Shown here piece after piece: positions 5,282-11,587 of a stretch of DNA of 12,684 nucleotides. Below the pieces are notes generated by a model. That model had not been told where the DNA came from. It worked only from the letters and a program-made list of their open reading frames with translations, and did not search any database. Positions within the stretch are counted from its first letter, which is position 1. Each line of letters opens with the position of its first letter. This stretch comes from JAKQDH01 sp029558835 (GTDB lineage Bacteria; Planctomycetota; Phycisphaerae; UBA1845). The stretch is from positions 1-12,684 of the forward strand of contig DAOQSN010000063.1 of NCBI GenBank assembly GCA_035356615.1, given 5' to 3'. Position numbers and translations under genes: made by a program.

Positions 5282-8263
5282 CTAATTCGCGGGCGCCGCA
5301 GTGTCATCCGACGTGGTCGAGTCGTCCGGCTTGGTCGAGTCGTCCGCCACAGGTGAGTCGGGTACCTCCTCCGGCACTGGCGAGACGTCCGTGGCGGCGC
5401 CGGCGTCCACGACGAACGTGAACCGCCCCGTCAACGGCGCGCTGTTGAGCGGCACTCGCCAAGTCAGTGTGTACATTCCCGGTCCCGGCAACTCCACTTC
5501 CCGCCGCGCGAAGCTCGAGCCGTCGAAGTACAACGCCACGTCCGTCGCCACGGCCGCGCCGTCAGCGGCGGCAACCGAGAACAGCACCGGGTCCGGCCCT
5601 TCGGTTGTCAATCCACGCACCACGATCACCCCCCCCGCGCTCGAGGGCACCTCCACTGTGTAAGCAATGACCTGCCCGGTTCGCTCGATCGCGCCGGTCG
5701 TCGTCGTACCCAGAGCGTAAGAGAGCGGTACGATCGCCGGGAGCCGATGCAGCCGCAACTCAAACGTCCCGAACTGCCCCGCGCCGGGCGTGGCCACCAC
5801 TCGGTGCATCCCCCCTCGCACGATCGAGTAGACCTCACTCCCCTGGCCCACGACGAAGTCGTCGTACTCGTTGCGGACCAGCGCCGTGCCCTCCGGCCCG
5901 AGCACCACATAGGAGAACAGGTCCCGGGCCTGCCCGTCCAAAGGCTTCTCCACCAGCACGCGATCCAGAGCCGCTGCCTCGAACAGCACCGCCGCCGCCC
6001 GCGTCGTCACGTCAAACGTGCCCGTAATCGGCGTCTCGAAATCCGACCGCCCGGCGGCGGCCGTCACCGCGAGCTGATACGAAACCTCCGTCGCCGCCGA
6101 CACATCGGTGGCATACACGTGCACGGACCGGGCACCACCGTCGGCCAGGTTCGCGGTATCAAACGCGCTGCGGGCCGCCAGGAGCGGCAGGTCAGCGTCG
6201 GCCGCCAGCCCCGCCAGCGCCGCCCCCCCGGCCGCAAACTCCGCGTGCAAACCCTGCCGCGCCAGCCCATCGAAACGCCAGATATGCACCGGACTCTCGG
6301 CCGTCAGCGTCCCCGCCACCGGCTGCCCCAGGCGCAACCCGCCGACCGTAACGACCTGGGTTACGCCCAGGACCACGGGCACCGCCCAGGAGGGCGAGCT
6401 CCCGGCCAGTTCCGTCTGCCGGATCGGCGCGCTGCACAGACCGCGCTCCGGGTCAAGGGCCACCACGAAGCAACTCCGATCGTTCTCCCGCGTGGCCGTC
6501 GCCTTCTGCACCGGCAGGCCGACCTGCCCTTCCGCATCTCCGAAACTGACAAACGTCGTACCCAGGTCCTGGCACACGCAGGTCACCCGCGCGCCCTGCT
6601 CACCGTCGCCGCTGCCCGGTATGCTCAGCACGAAGACGAGCGCACGCGACTGAAGTTCCAGCTCGGTCAACGCCGCGACCAGCTCGTCGTATGCGTCGAT
6701 CGGGGAAACCAGCGGCGCGAAGTCGCGGTACGCCAGATCAAACTCGCTGACCGCCTGGCTGAAAGGCCGCAGGGAACCACTCACCAGCGGATCCAGCGCG
6801 GCATAATAGGAGGCCAACCCCTCCGCGGCCGTTCGCAACCGCGCGAAGCGGGCCGCGTGCTCCTGCACGTTGCTGCCCACGCGCGTGAGGCTGCGGATCA
6901 CCGCCAGCTCGGCCGCCCGGCGCGTCGCCTCATCCTGTTCCGCCAACGGGCCCTCGAGTTCCTCGCCCAACCCCTGGGCCCGCGTCACGCGTTGCGCCAG
7001 GTCGTCCAGCACGGCGGGGCTGAGGTGCTCCGCGTACACGGCCTCGTATGCCGCCAGCACCTCCTGGGCCGCGGCATAGAGCGGTGCGGTGACCGTCAGA
7101 ATACTCGGTGCCTCCTTCCGCGACCCGGCCGCCCGCACGACGGCCGCATCCAGCCGTCCGATCAGCGTCCGAGCGCCCGGCACCTCGAGCGCGGCCAGCA
7201 CGTGCGCCTGCCGCCAGACCTCCAGCCACGCCTCCAGGCACTGCCGACTCTGTTCGTCGTCGGGACGATCAAGCGGCTCGCGAAGCTGGGCCGCCAACGC
7301 GCTGAAGAAATGCGTCCCCCCCGTCCGTACGCCCCCCGCCCGAGTCGTGATCCCCGACCCGAGCGTTATGCCGATCCCCGTGTTCGCGTAATCACCCGAG
7401 GCGGGCTCGAACGACCAGAGGGACCAGAGCGTGCCCGCCCCGGCCGTGGTACCCGACACCTCATCCGGGGACGACGTAGAACCTGCTGCCGCCGGCAGCG
7501 GAATCGACAAGCGTACCGGTACCGGGAACTCCAGCCCCACCGGTTGGATGGACACCAGGTAGCCGGCCCGCATGCTGCCCGCCCAGGTTCCCGGCTGCGG
7601 GCGTTCCAGAAACCGCTCGGGCAGCGGCCAGGAACTGCGCTCCGGAGCGAGCACGTGCACCGAGATCGGGCCGCCGTACTCCCCCCCGTTCAGACGGGCT
7701 CCACCCGGTGGAATCTCCAGAACCGCGACCGGCGCGCTGGAGTCTGCCTGGTCGCCCACCAGCCCGCGGACCGTCGTCGTCGCGTCGAGCTGCGCGGTCG
7801 TCACCACCGCGTTCGCCACGAAGGGCACGTAGATCGGACGATCGAGGACCCGGTCCTCACCCTCGGTGATCAGCAGGTCAACAACGAACTGGCCGAAATA
7901 CCCGTCTCCGGCGGCGGCCGGATTGCCGTCGACCGTCAACCGCTGTTTGCCGGCCGGCACGCCGAGCAACGCAAACGAACCGTCCAGGTTAGAATGCGTG
8001 ACGGCGTCGCCCATCGTCAGCAAGACGCCGCCCACGGGCAGCGGTTCGGCCTCCTCGCCAGAGGCGTTGGTTGCACCATGCGCGGAGCGAACCACGCCGC
8101 TGATTCGGGCGGCCCCGCTGCCGGCATGGTCCGTCAGGGTCTGTCCCGCCGGGTCGTCAGTCACCGCACCGGTTCCCGCGATGCCGCAGCCCCCCGCCGC
8201 CAGCACCAGCGTCGCCAGAACACGCGCGAGCCCCCTTGACCGACCGAGTATGCACGTGAACAT
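5282..8263 (-). CDS. Very large multidomain surface lipoprotein
   Basis: The product has 993 aa. The signal peptide ends in AAGGC with the putative lipid cysteine at residue 26. A carboxypeptidase-regulatory-like (transthyretin-type) beta module covers about 52-115. Residues about 178-320 resemble the ZU5-like module that often follows such domains in planctomycete proteins (EIPPGG, PVGLEFPVPVRL, LWSFEPASGDY). About 325-545 is almost entirely helical and may form a long bundle or coiled coil. A Cys-containing beta segment (555-615) precedes three beta-rich repeats (about 637-735, 742-838 and 850-953), each beginning with a GTLTAES or TGTFDV-like turn as in PPC-type domains. The tail (958-993) is rich in Asp, Ser, Thr and Pro. 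No catalytic motif is visible; a structural or adhesive envelope role is inferred. ATG 8263 has AAGGAGG (8270-8276) 6 nt upstream, the best ribosome site in the window. Confidence 0.87.
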   Translation of the reverse strand: MFTCILGRSRGLARVLATLVLAAGGCGIAGTGAVTDDPAGQTLTDHAGSGAARISGVVRSAHGATNASGEEAEPLPVGGVLLTMGDAVTHSNLDGSFALLGVPAGKQRLTVDGNPAAAGDGYFGQFVVDLLITEGEDRVLDRPIYVPFVANAVVTTAQLDATTTVRGLVGDQADSSAPVAVLEIPPGGARLNGGEYGGPISVHVLAPERSSWPLPERFLERPQPGTWAGSMRAGYLVSIQPVGLEFPVPVRLSIPLPAAAGSTSSPDEVSGTTAGAGTLWSLWSFEPASGDYANTGIGITLGSGITTRAGGVRTGGTHFFSALAAQLREPLDRPDDEQSRQCLEAWLEVWRQAHVLAALEVPGARTLIGRLDAAVVRAAGSRKEAPSILTVTAPLYAAAQEVLAAYEAVYAEHLSPAVLDDLAQRVTRAQGLGEELEGPLAEQDEATRRAAELAVIRSLTRVGSNVQEHAARFARLRTAAEGLASYYAALDPLVSGSLRPFSQAVSEFDLAYRDFAPLVSPIDAYDELVAALTELELQSRALVFVLSIPGSGDGEQGARVTCVCQDLGTTFVSFGDAEGQVGLPVQKATATRENDRSCFVVALDPERGLCSAPIRQTELAGSSPSWAVPVVLGVTQVVTVGGLRLGQPVAGTLTAESPVHIWRFDGLARQGLHAEFAAGGAALAGLAADADLPLLAARSAFDTANLADGGARSVHVYATDVSAATEVSYQLAVTAAAGRSDFETPITGTFDVTTRAAAVLFEAAALDRVLVEKPLDGQARDLFSYVVLGPEGTALVRNEYDDFVVGQGSEVYSIVRGGMHRVVATPGAGQFGTFELRLHRLPAIVPLSYALGTTTTGAIERTGQVIAYTVEVPSSAGGVIVVRGLTTEGPDPVLFSVAAADGAAVATDVALYFDGSSFARREVELPGPGMYTLTWRVPLNSAPLTGRFTFVVDAGAATDVSPVPEEVPDSPVADDSTKPDDSTTSDDTAAPAN

Positions 8264-8264
8264 G

Positions 8265-8282
8265 GTAAGCCTCCTTGCTTAC
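8265..8282 (-). promoter_or_regulatory. Shine-Dalgarno presented in a hairpin loop
   Basis: On the minus strand GTAAGC and GCTTAC (6 bp, perfect) flank the six bases AAGGAG, one base before the ATG at 8263. The ribosome-binding core of the 993-aa lipoprotein mRNA would sit in the loop. A GGA in a small hairpin loop over a start site is the arrangement recognised by CsrA/RsmA translational regulators. The sequence is seen directly; the regulator is inference, and no csrA gene is in the window. Confidence 0.55.
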
Positions 8283-8306
8283 GCAGCAGGTAGGAATCCT
8301 CCATCT

Positions 8307-8335
8307 AATCTAGGATAGTCGGCTAAACATGGCAA
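8307..8335 (-). promoter_or_regulatory. Candidate sigma-70-type promoter of the giant lipoprotein gene
   Basis: On the minus strand TTGCCA (8330-8335) lies exactly 17 bp before TAGATT (8307-8312), with 5 and 4 consensus matches respectively. The implied transcript starts near 8300 and has a leader of roughly 37 nt containing the Shine-Dalgarno hairpin. The stretch is clearly more AT-rich than its surroundings. Confidence 0.5.
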
Positions 8336-8854
8336 TCCGCTTGCCTCAGGTTGGGACAACAGGGCGATCCCCCTGCTTCACGACTAGCTCGCACCGGCCG
8401 GGCGCGCAGCAGACGTCCCGTCTCCCTCATAGGGAGAGGGGTAGGGGTGAGGGTGCCGGAGCCGAAGACGCCCCGTGGGGCTCAAGCACGTTCACCCCAA
8501 CGCGGGTGAAAGCAGACACGTGCCCCGCCGCGTTCATGCCCGGCGCCCGCCCCCACGCGATGGCGCTTTCCCAAGGCCGCCGCCCGGTGTGCAGACACGG
8601 TTCCACGCGGCAGGGCTTGGGCGGGCTACTTTCGGGGGCAGGGAGGCTCAAGGGCACAGGGGAATGTCGCGGGCGGAATCCGCCGCCAGAAAGCCAGTGG
8701 AATGTCCGTATAAATGCAAGAACGTCAGCAAAAGTAGAATGGCGGCATTGATGCAGCTCGCGTACAATCGCCCGTGCGGCGCGCCGGTGTATTGTGAGGC
8801 GGGGTTGGAGCATCTGCGGGCCGGCTCGGCACCTTCCGTCCGCGAAACCGACGG
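8336..8854. other. Gene-free half of a long divergent intergenic region
   Basis: The whole divergent gap runs from 8264 to 9012. Open frames across it on both strands give Arg/Pro-rich or patternless proteins and are not credible genes. It holds the hairpin cluster at 8421-8510 and a GGCGG-AAT-CCGCC hairpin at 8672-8684. That hairpin is bracketed by two copies of GGAATGTC (8661-8668 and 8699-8706). An AT-richer patch at 8705-8770 includes TATAAA and TACAAT boxes, which could belong to a plus-strand promoter, though I find no properly spaced -35 element. Confidence 0.5.
8421..8510. repeat. Cluster of three perfect hairpins with a CCCTC-type repeat
   Basis: Three stem-loops follow one another: TCTCCCT-CAT-AGGGAGA (8421-8437), GCCCC-GT-GGGGC (8470-8481) and TTCACCC-CAACGC-GGGTGAA (8491-8510). 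The first is extended by GGGGTAGGGGTGAGGG (8437-8452), a G-rich pattern that recurs as an interspersed repeat in many environmental bacterial genomes, from memory and not checked. Both flanking genes point away from it, so these are not terminators of known genes. An intergenic repeat cassette or a small RNA is possible. Confidence 0.55.
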
Positions 8855-8958
8855 GCTTACGCCGATGGATAAGCAGGCAGGGCCACGTGCCCGCATCGGC
8901 GTGGCGGCGGTACGCTCCGGCAAGGTTGAGCCGACACGGCCGGCGAAGGGACCGGCCG
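8855..8958 (+). promoter_or_regulatory. Candidate structured 5' leader of the hemerythrin-like/TA unit
   Basis: ACGCCGATG (8859-8867) is perfectly complementary to CATCGGCGT (8894-8902), with a smaller GGGC/GCCC pair (8880-8883 with 8889-8892) inside. A competing hairpin GCTTA/TAAGC (8855-8859 with 8870-8874) shares bases with the long stem. Next comes CGGCCGG/CCGGCCG (8937-8943 with 8952-8958) around an 8-nt loop. The last structure is 54 nt before the start at 9013. It matches no riboswitch class that I recognise. Transcription through it is assumed, not shown. Confidence 0.4.
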
Positions 8959-9012
8959 AACCGAGGTGGGAGGGACCGCCCCGGTTGACGGACCGTGGCG
9001 ACGGGACGCGTG

Positions 9013-9471
9013 ATGACCGTGGGCAAAGTCGTTCAGCACAGCACGGAATGGAGCTGGTTGAGCATCAAGGCGGTGGTGGACCAGCTCGAGGCCCTGCTCG
9101 AGCAGTGCACGGCCGGGGGGGCGGACCCCGCCCTGTGTGCTCGGATGGGCGAGCAGTTGCGGGCCCTGCACGCCCGGGTGCGGGCACATTACGCCGTGCA
9201 GGTGCTGTCGGAACGACAGCAGATGATCGAGCGCTGCGCCCCACATCTGACCGAGCGTTACCAGCAATTGCAGGCCGACCTGCCGCGCGTCATCAGTCAG
9301 CTTGATCGAGCGGTACGCATGTCGGAGTGGGTGGGGGAATCCGACTCGGAGGAACAGACGGTCTTTGTGCTGCGGGTACGGGAAGTGATGGTGACGCTCC
9401 AGCGTTTCAAGGCCGAGGAGACGCTAGTGCTGGCCCGGGCGGTCTGGAGCGACACGGGCGGCGAGAGCTGA
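9013..9471 (+). CDS. Hemerythrin-like four-helix protein, metal ligands mostly lost
   Basis: The product has 152 aa, is all helical, and has no signal peptide or membrane segment. The helices span about 13-31, 45-70, 77-103 and 115-146. From memory, their order and the phrases LHARVRAHY (helix 2), APHL...LDRA (helix 3) and RFKAEETLVLARAVWSDTG (helix 4) follow the planctomycete hemerythrin-like pattern, in which helix 4 normally reads RHE..E..L..A...D.G. Here the helix-4 His is Phe132 and the Glu is Lys133. The helix-3 Glu-His pair is also missing; only His9 and His59 remain as possible ligands. A diiron site is therefore unlikely, and the protein may be a structural or binding derivative. This family call is moderate; otherwise it is a helical protein of unknown function. 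ATG 9013 has a weak GGGA about 8 nt upstream. It lies 102 nt before the MNT gene and may be co-transcribed with it. Confidence 0.7.
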   Translation: MTVGKVVQHSTEWSWLSIKAVVDQLEALLEQCTAGGADPALCARMGEQLRALHARVRAHYAVQVLSERQQMIERCAPHLTERYQQLQADLPRVISQLDRAVRMSEWVGESDSEEQTVFVLRVREVMVTLQRFKAEETLVLARAVWSDTGGES

Positions 9472-9559
9472 ACCGGGCGGTGCGACGGCCCTGCTCCCGG
9501 CAGCAAATCCCCGGCGACGCGGGGCAAAGGACCAAACGCGACGCCCCGAACACGGAAGC

Positions 9560-9565
9560 AAGGAG
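9560..9565 (+). promoter_or_regulatory. Ribosome-binding site that decides the MNT start
   Basis: AAGGAG occupies 9560-9565. A GTG at 9565 overlaps this site and cannot use it. The GTG at 9574 lies 8 nt downstream and the GTG at 9577 lies 11 nt downstream, so 9574 is preferred. Confidence 0.65.
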
Positions 9566-9573
9566 TGGCCCCC

Positions 9574-9864
9574 GTGGTGCACCACCCGGCGCTGGCCGCA
9601 AAACGCGACGCCATTTTGACCATAGCCGCCCGCTATGGCGCGGCCAACGTGCGCATCTTCGGTTCGGCCGCCGCGGGGACGTCCCATCCGGGAAGTGACA
9701 TCGACCTGCTCGTCGAGTTGGGGCCCGAGCGAACGCTCCTGGACCACGTGGCCCTGTGGCAGGATCTGGAAGACCTCCTGGGATGCCCGGTGGACGTGGT
9801 CGTGGAGGGCGGAATCAGTCCCCACCTGCGGGACCGAATCCTGGCCGAGGCCGTACCGCTATGA
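9574..9864 (+). CDS. mntA: Minimal nucleotidyltransferase, MntA-type antitoxin
   Basis: The product has 96 aa, the size of stand-alone MNT domains. The polymerase-beta-like signature is intact: FGSAAAG (residues 29-35) followed by SDIDLLV (41-47), giving G-S-X10-D-X-D with metal ligands Asp42 and Asp44, and a third acidic residue at Asp74 in PVDVVV. In characterised MntA/HepT pairs the MNT protein transfers AMP from ATP to a tyrosine of the HEPN toxin and neutralises it. The gene overlaps the HEPN gene by 4 nt (ATGA at 9861-9864), so translation is probably coupled. It starts at a GTG (see the ribosome-binding site at 9560-9565). A perfect inverted repeat, CCATAGC/GCTATGG, lies inside the gene at 9620-9638; whether it is an operator is unknown. 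Antitoxin function is known for the family and inferred here. Confidence 0.9.
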   Translation: MVHHPALAAKRDAILTIAARYGAANVRIFGSAAAGTSHPGSDIDLLVELGPERTLLDHVALWQDLEDLLGCPVDVVVEGGISPHLRDRILAEAVPL

Positions 9865-10190
9865 AAGACGATCGGGTCTACCTGCGGCACATTCTCGATT
9901 CGTTGCAGCGCATCGGCGAGTACACCCGCTGCGGGCGGCAGGCCTTTCTCGCCGACGCCAAGACCCAGGACGCGGTTATCCGCAATCTCGAAGTGATCGG
10001 AGAGGCCGTCAAGAACCTCTCGCAGGCCTGCAAGGACAATCACCCCCACATTCCCTGGCGCCGTATCGCCGGTCTCCGTGATTTGCTGATCCATCACTAC
10101 TTCGGCGTGAAGCTGGAGACGGTCTGGGAGATCACCGTACGCGACCTTCCGCGGCTGGGCGAGCAGGTGGAGCGTATGCTAAACGCGTGA
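9861..10190 (+). CDS. hepT: HEPN-domain toxin of the HepT/DUF86 type
   Basis: The product has 109 aa. It is a four-helix HEPN protein of the DUF86 family. The catalytic RNase motif R-X4-H-X-Y is complete in RDLLIHHY: Arg73, His78 and Tyr80. Upstream, AVIRNLEVIGEAVKNLS (38-54) is the typical second-helix signature, and HPHIPWRRIAGLRD (61-74) is the classic DUF86 approach to the active site. HepT toxins cleave RNA (tRNA in the cases studied) as dimers; the tyrosine of the motif is the AMPylation target of the partner nucleotidyltransferase. All key residues are present, so nothing suggests inactivation. Its ATG at 9861 lies inside the stop of the MNT gene, the usual antitoxin-first order. It converges on the pseudopilin gene 91 nt away. 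Confidence 0.93.
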   Translation: MKDDRVYLRHILDSLQRIGEYTRCGRQAFLADAKTQDAVIRNLEVIGEAVKNLSQACKDNHPHIPWRRIAGLRDLLIHHYFGVKLETVWEITVRDLPRLGEQVERMLNA

Positions 10191-10273
10191 GCACCGCCGG
10201 GCGGGCCTGGGTCTTCGCAACGGGGGAAGCGCCGCGCCACCGCGCCGCCGACCGTCTTCATATCTCACGCGTT
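10182..10273. terminator. 10-bp inverted repeat spanning the hepT/pseudopilin convergence
   Basis: AACGCGTGAG (10182-10191), which includes the hepT stop codon, is the exact reverse complement of CTCACGCGTT (10264-10273), just 3' of the pseudopilin stop. The 72-nt spacer is very GC-rich. The pair could close a bidirectional 3' structure, but there is no T-run and the loop is long, so a terminator role is tentative. Confidence 0.3.
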
Positions 10274-10281
10274 CGGCGCGC

Positions 10282-11223
10282 TCACGGCGAGGTGCCCGGC
10301 TCCGTCCACGGTACATCCTGGCGGCGGGGGTGCCACTTGAGGTTCTTGCCGGTCATCTGCACGATGCCAGTACTGTCCTCCACCTCGTAGCCCAGCGTGG
10401 CGAACGTCTCACTGCTGCCGTGCCCGTCGAGCCACAGGATGTTCGCCAGGCCCAGGTGCCGATCGTGAACGGCGCTGCGCACCTGCGTCTCTTTGTCGGC
10501 CATCTCGCCATGCTCGCCCGTTGCCACCCACGGGGGGTCGAGGTTGAAACCCTCGTTGCCGAACGCGGTCGGGTCGCGACCTTCGTCGGGCGCGGTGTCG
10601 TCCTTGTATTCGGCGCGGTCGCGGCGCGCCTGGGCCGCGGCCGTGCCCATCGCGTCACCGACCGCGACACATTCCCCCGGTGACTTCACCAGCGATATCT
10701 TCACCGGCCAGTTCTTGAACGAGAACATGTCGCCCTCGTCGAGCAATCGTGAATTGCCCAGGAACTGGTAGTTGTAGCCGAATGCCCCATTGCGTTCATC
10801 CGCCCAATCCGACACGGCCGGGCAGAGGTACGTGTCGTTGGTGTAGTTCTGGCGATCGCCGCGTTCCCCGTTGTGGGTGGCCTTCGTGGGGGCGGGGCTG
10901 TCGAAAGCAGGAACGCCGACATACTTGCCCATGATCGCCAGGAAGGTGGGGCGATACTTGAGCCCACCCGCGATCTCGACGGCCCAGCGGGTGGTGTCGA
11001 TCTTCGGCAGACGCCCGGGCATCAGCGCCCCCTTGTTATCGTCGGTGTACATGGCGATGCCGTGGCCCAGGCTGGCCAAGCGGGTCTTACACAGCACACC
11101 CTTGGCCTGCTTGTTCGCCCGGGACAGGCTCGGCAGCAGGATGCCGATCAGCAGGGTCAGGACGGCGATGGTGACAAGCAACTCCACCAGCGTGAAGCCG
11201 GTCGGACGCGGTCGCGAGGTCAT
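10282..11223 (-). CDS. Prepilin-type H-X9-DG protein (type II secretion/type IV pilin-like)
   Basis: The product has 313 aa. The class III-type leader is short and basic (MTSRPRPTG), with peptidase cleavage expected after Gly9. The mature N-terminus FTLVEL carries the essential Glu at mature position 5 (residue 14), followed by a hydrophobic helix to about residue 32. The C-terminal domain includes FGYNYQFLG (148-156), and His256 is followed nine residues later by Asp266-Gly267 (NILWLDGHG). This is the H-X9-DG signature of the large planctomycete pseudopilin family. Such proteins assemble in the inner membrane and extend to the surface; individual roles are mostly unknown. ATG 11223 is chosen because AAGGAG (11231-11236) lies 7 nt upstream and the leader has the right length; the frame is open further upstream. 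No other secretion or pilus gene is in the window, so it is an orphan copy. Confidence 0.93.
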   Translation of the reverse strand: MTSRPRPTGFTLVELLVTIAVLTLLIGILLPSLSRANKQAKGVLCKTRLASLGHGIAMYTDDNKGALMPGRLPKIDTTRWAVEIAGGLKYRPTFLAIMGKYVGVPAFDSPAPTKATHNGERGDRQNYTNDTYLCPAVSDWADERNGAFGYNYQFLGNSRLLDEGDMFSFKNWPVKISLVKSPGECVAVGDAMGTAAAQARRDRAEYKDDTAPDEGRDPTAFGNEGFNLDPPWVATGEHGEMADKETQVRSAVHDRHLGLANILWLDGHGSSETFATLGYEVEDSTGIVQMTGKNLKWHPRRQDVPWTEPGTSP

Positions 11224-11298
11224 CGGTTCTCTCCTTGGGACGCCGACACCCGGGGGCGGCGGGACGCGGCACCCTCCCGCGTACACCGCCATCCTACT

Positions 11299-11304
11299 AT
11301 CATA
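11299..11304 (-). promoter_or_regulatory. Candidate extended -10 promoter element of the pseudopilin gene
   Basis: On the minus strand TATGAT (11299-11304) is preceded by TGC, giving a TGN-TATGAT extended -10. It is an AT-rich spot in GC-rich DNA, 76 nt upstream of the ATG. No good -35 hexamer is visible. The predicted leader would be about 70 nt. Confidence 0.35.
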
Positions 11305-11577
11305 GCAACTCCGCGAACGCTCGGCACGCCGAAATGGGACGATTCCGGCGCCCGTGCGCGGGCCGCCCGCCTACGGCTCATCGGCAGGTTTGGGGGCCGC
11401 CGATAGCCCCCGAGCCCCTCTGCTGTACGTTGAACGCGGGCGGGCGGACGGAGACTCAGCGCGGGCCGTGCCCGCGGCCCAGGACGTGGCGCGGGCGTCT
11501 CCCCCGTGGGTTCACCGGCGGGACGCCGGCGCCACTGAATCTCCGCGGCCCGGAAGGAAACCAAATATCAGTAGGAC
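11305..11577. other. Divergent intergenic region between the pseudopilin and SDR genes
   Basis: No frame here looks coding. Three perfect hairpins are visible: GGGGGC/GCCCCC (11392-11397 with 11406-11411), CGCGGGC-CGT-GCCCGCG (11460-11476) and CCGGCG-GGA-CGCCGG (11515-11529). An AT-richer patch at 11560-11572 precedes the SDR ribosome-binding site and may hold its promoter, but no spaced -35/-10 pair can be defended. Confidence 0.45.
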
Positions 11578-11587
11578 GGAGAAGCTC

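Noticed and set aside
5747..8239. An 830-codon open frame on the plus strand
   Set aside because: It is antisense to the 993-aa lipoprotein, rich in Arg, His and Pro with no motifs. The minus-strand gene has a promoter, a strong ribosome site, a signal peptide and recognisable domains.
8661..8706. GGAATGTC direct repeats as a target-site duplication
   Set aside because: The bracketed segment is only 30 nt and an 8-mer repeat is weak; too little to call an insertion.
8780..8905. Cyclic-di-GMP (GEMM-I) riboswitch
   Set aside because: A few phrases such as CCGATGG are reminiscent, but the conserved core bases of the aptamer are absent.
8427..9305. Open frames of 199 codons (minus, 8427-9026) and 276 codons (plus, 8475-9305)
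   Set aside because: No motifs, no ribosome sites and low-complexity composition. They cross hairpin clusters and the start of the hemerythrin-like gene.
9565..9573. GTG at 9565 as the MNT start
   Set aside because: It overlaps the AAGGAG site; GTG 9574 has proper 8-nt spacing.
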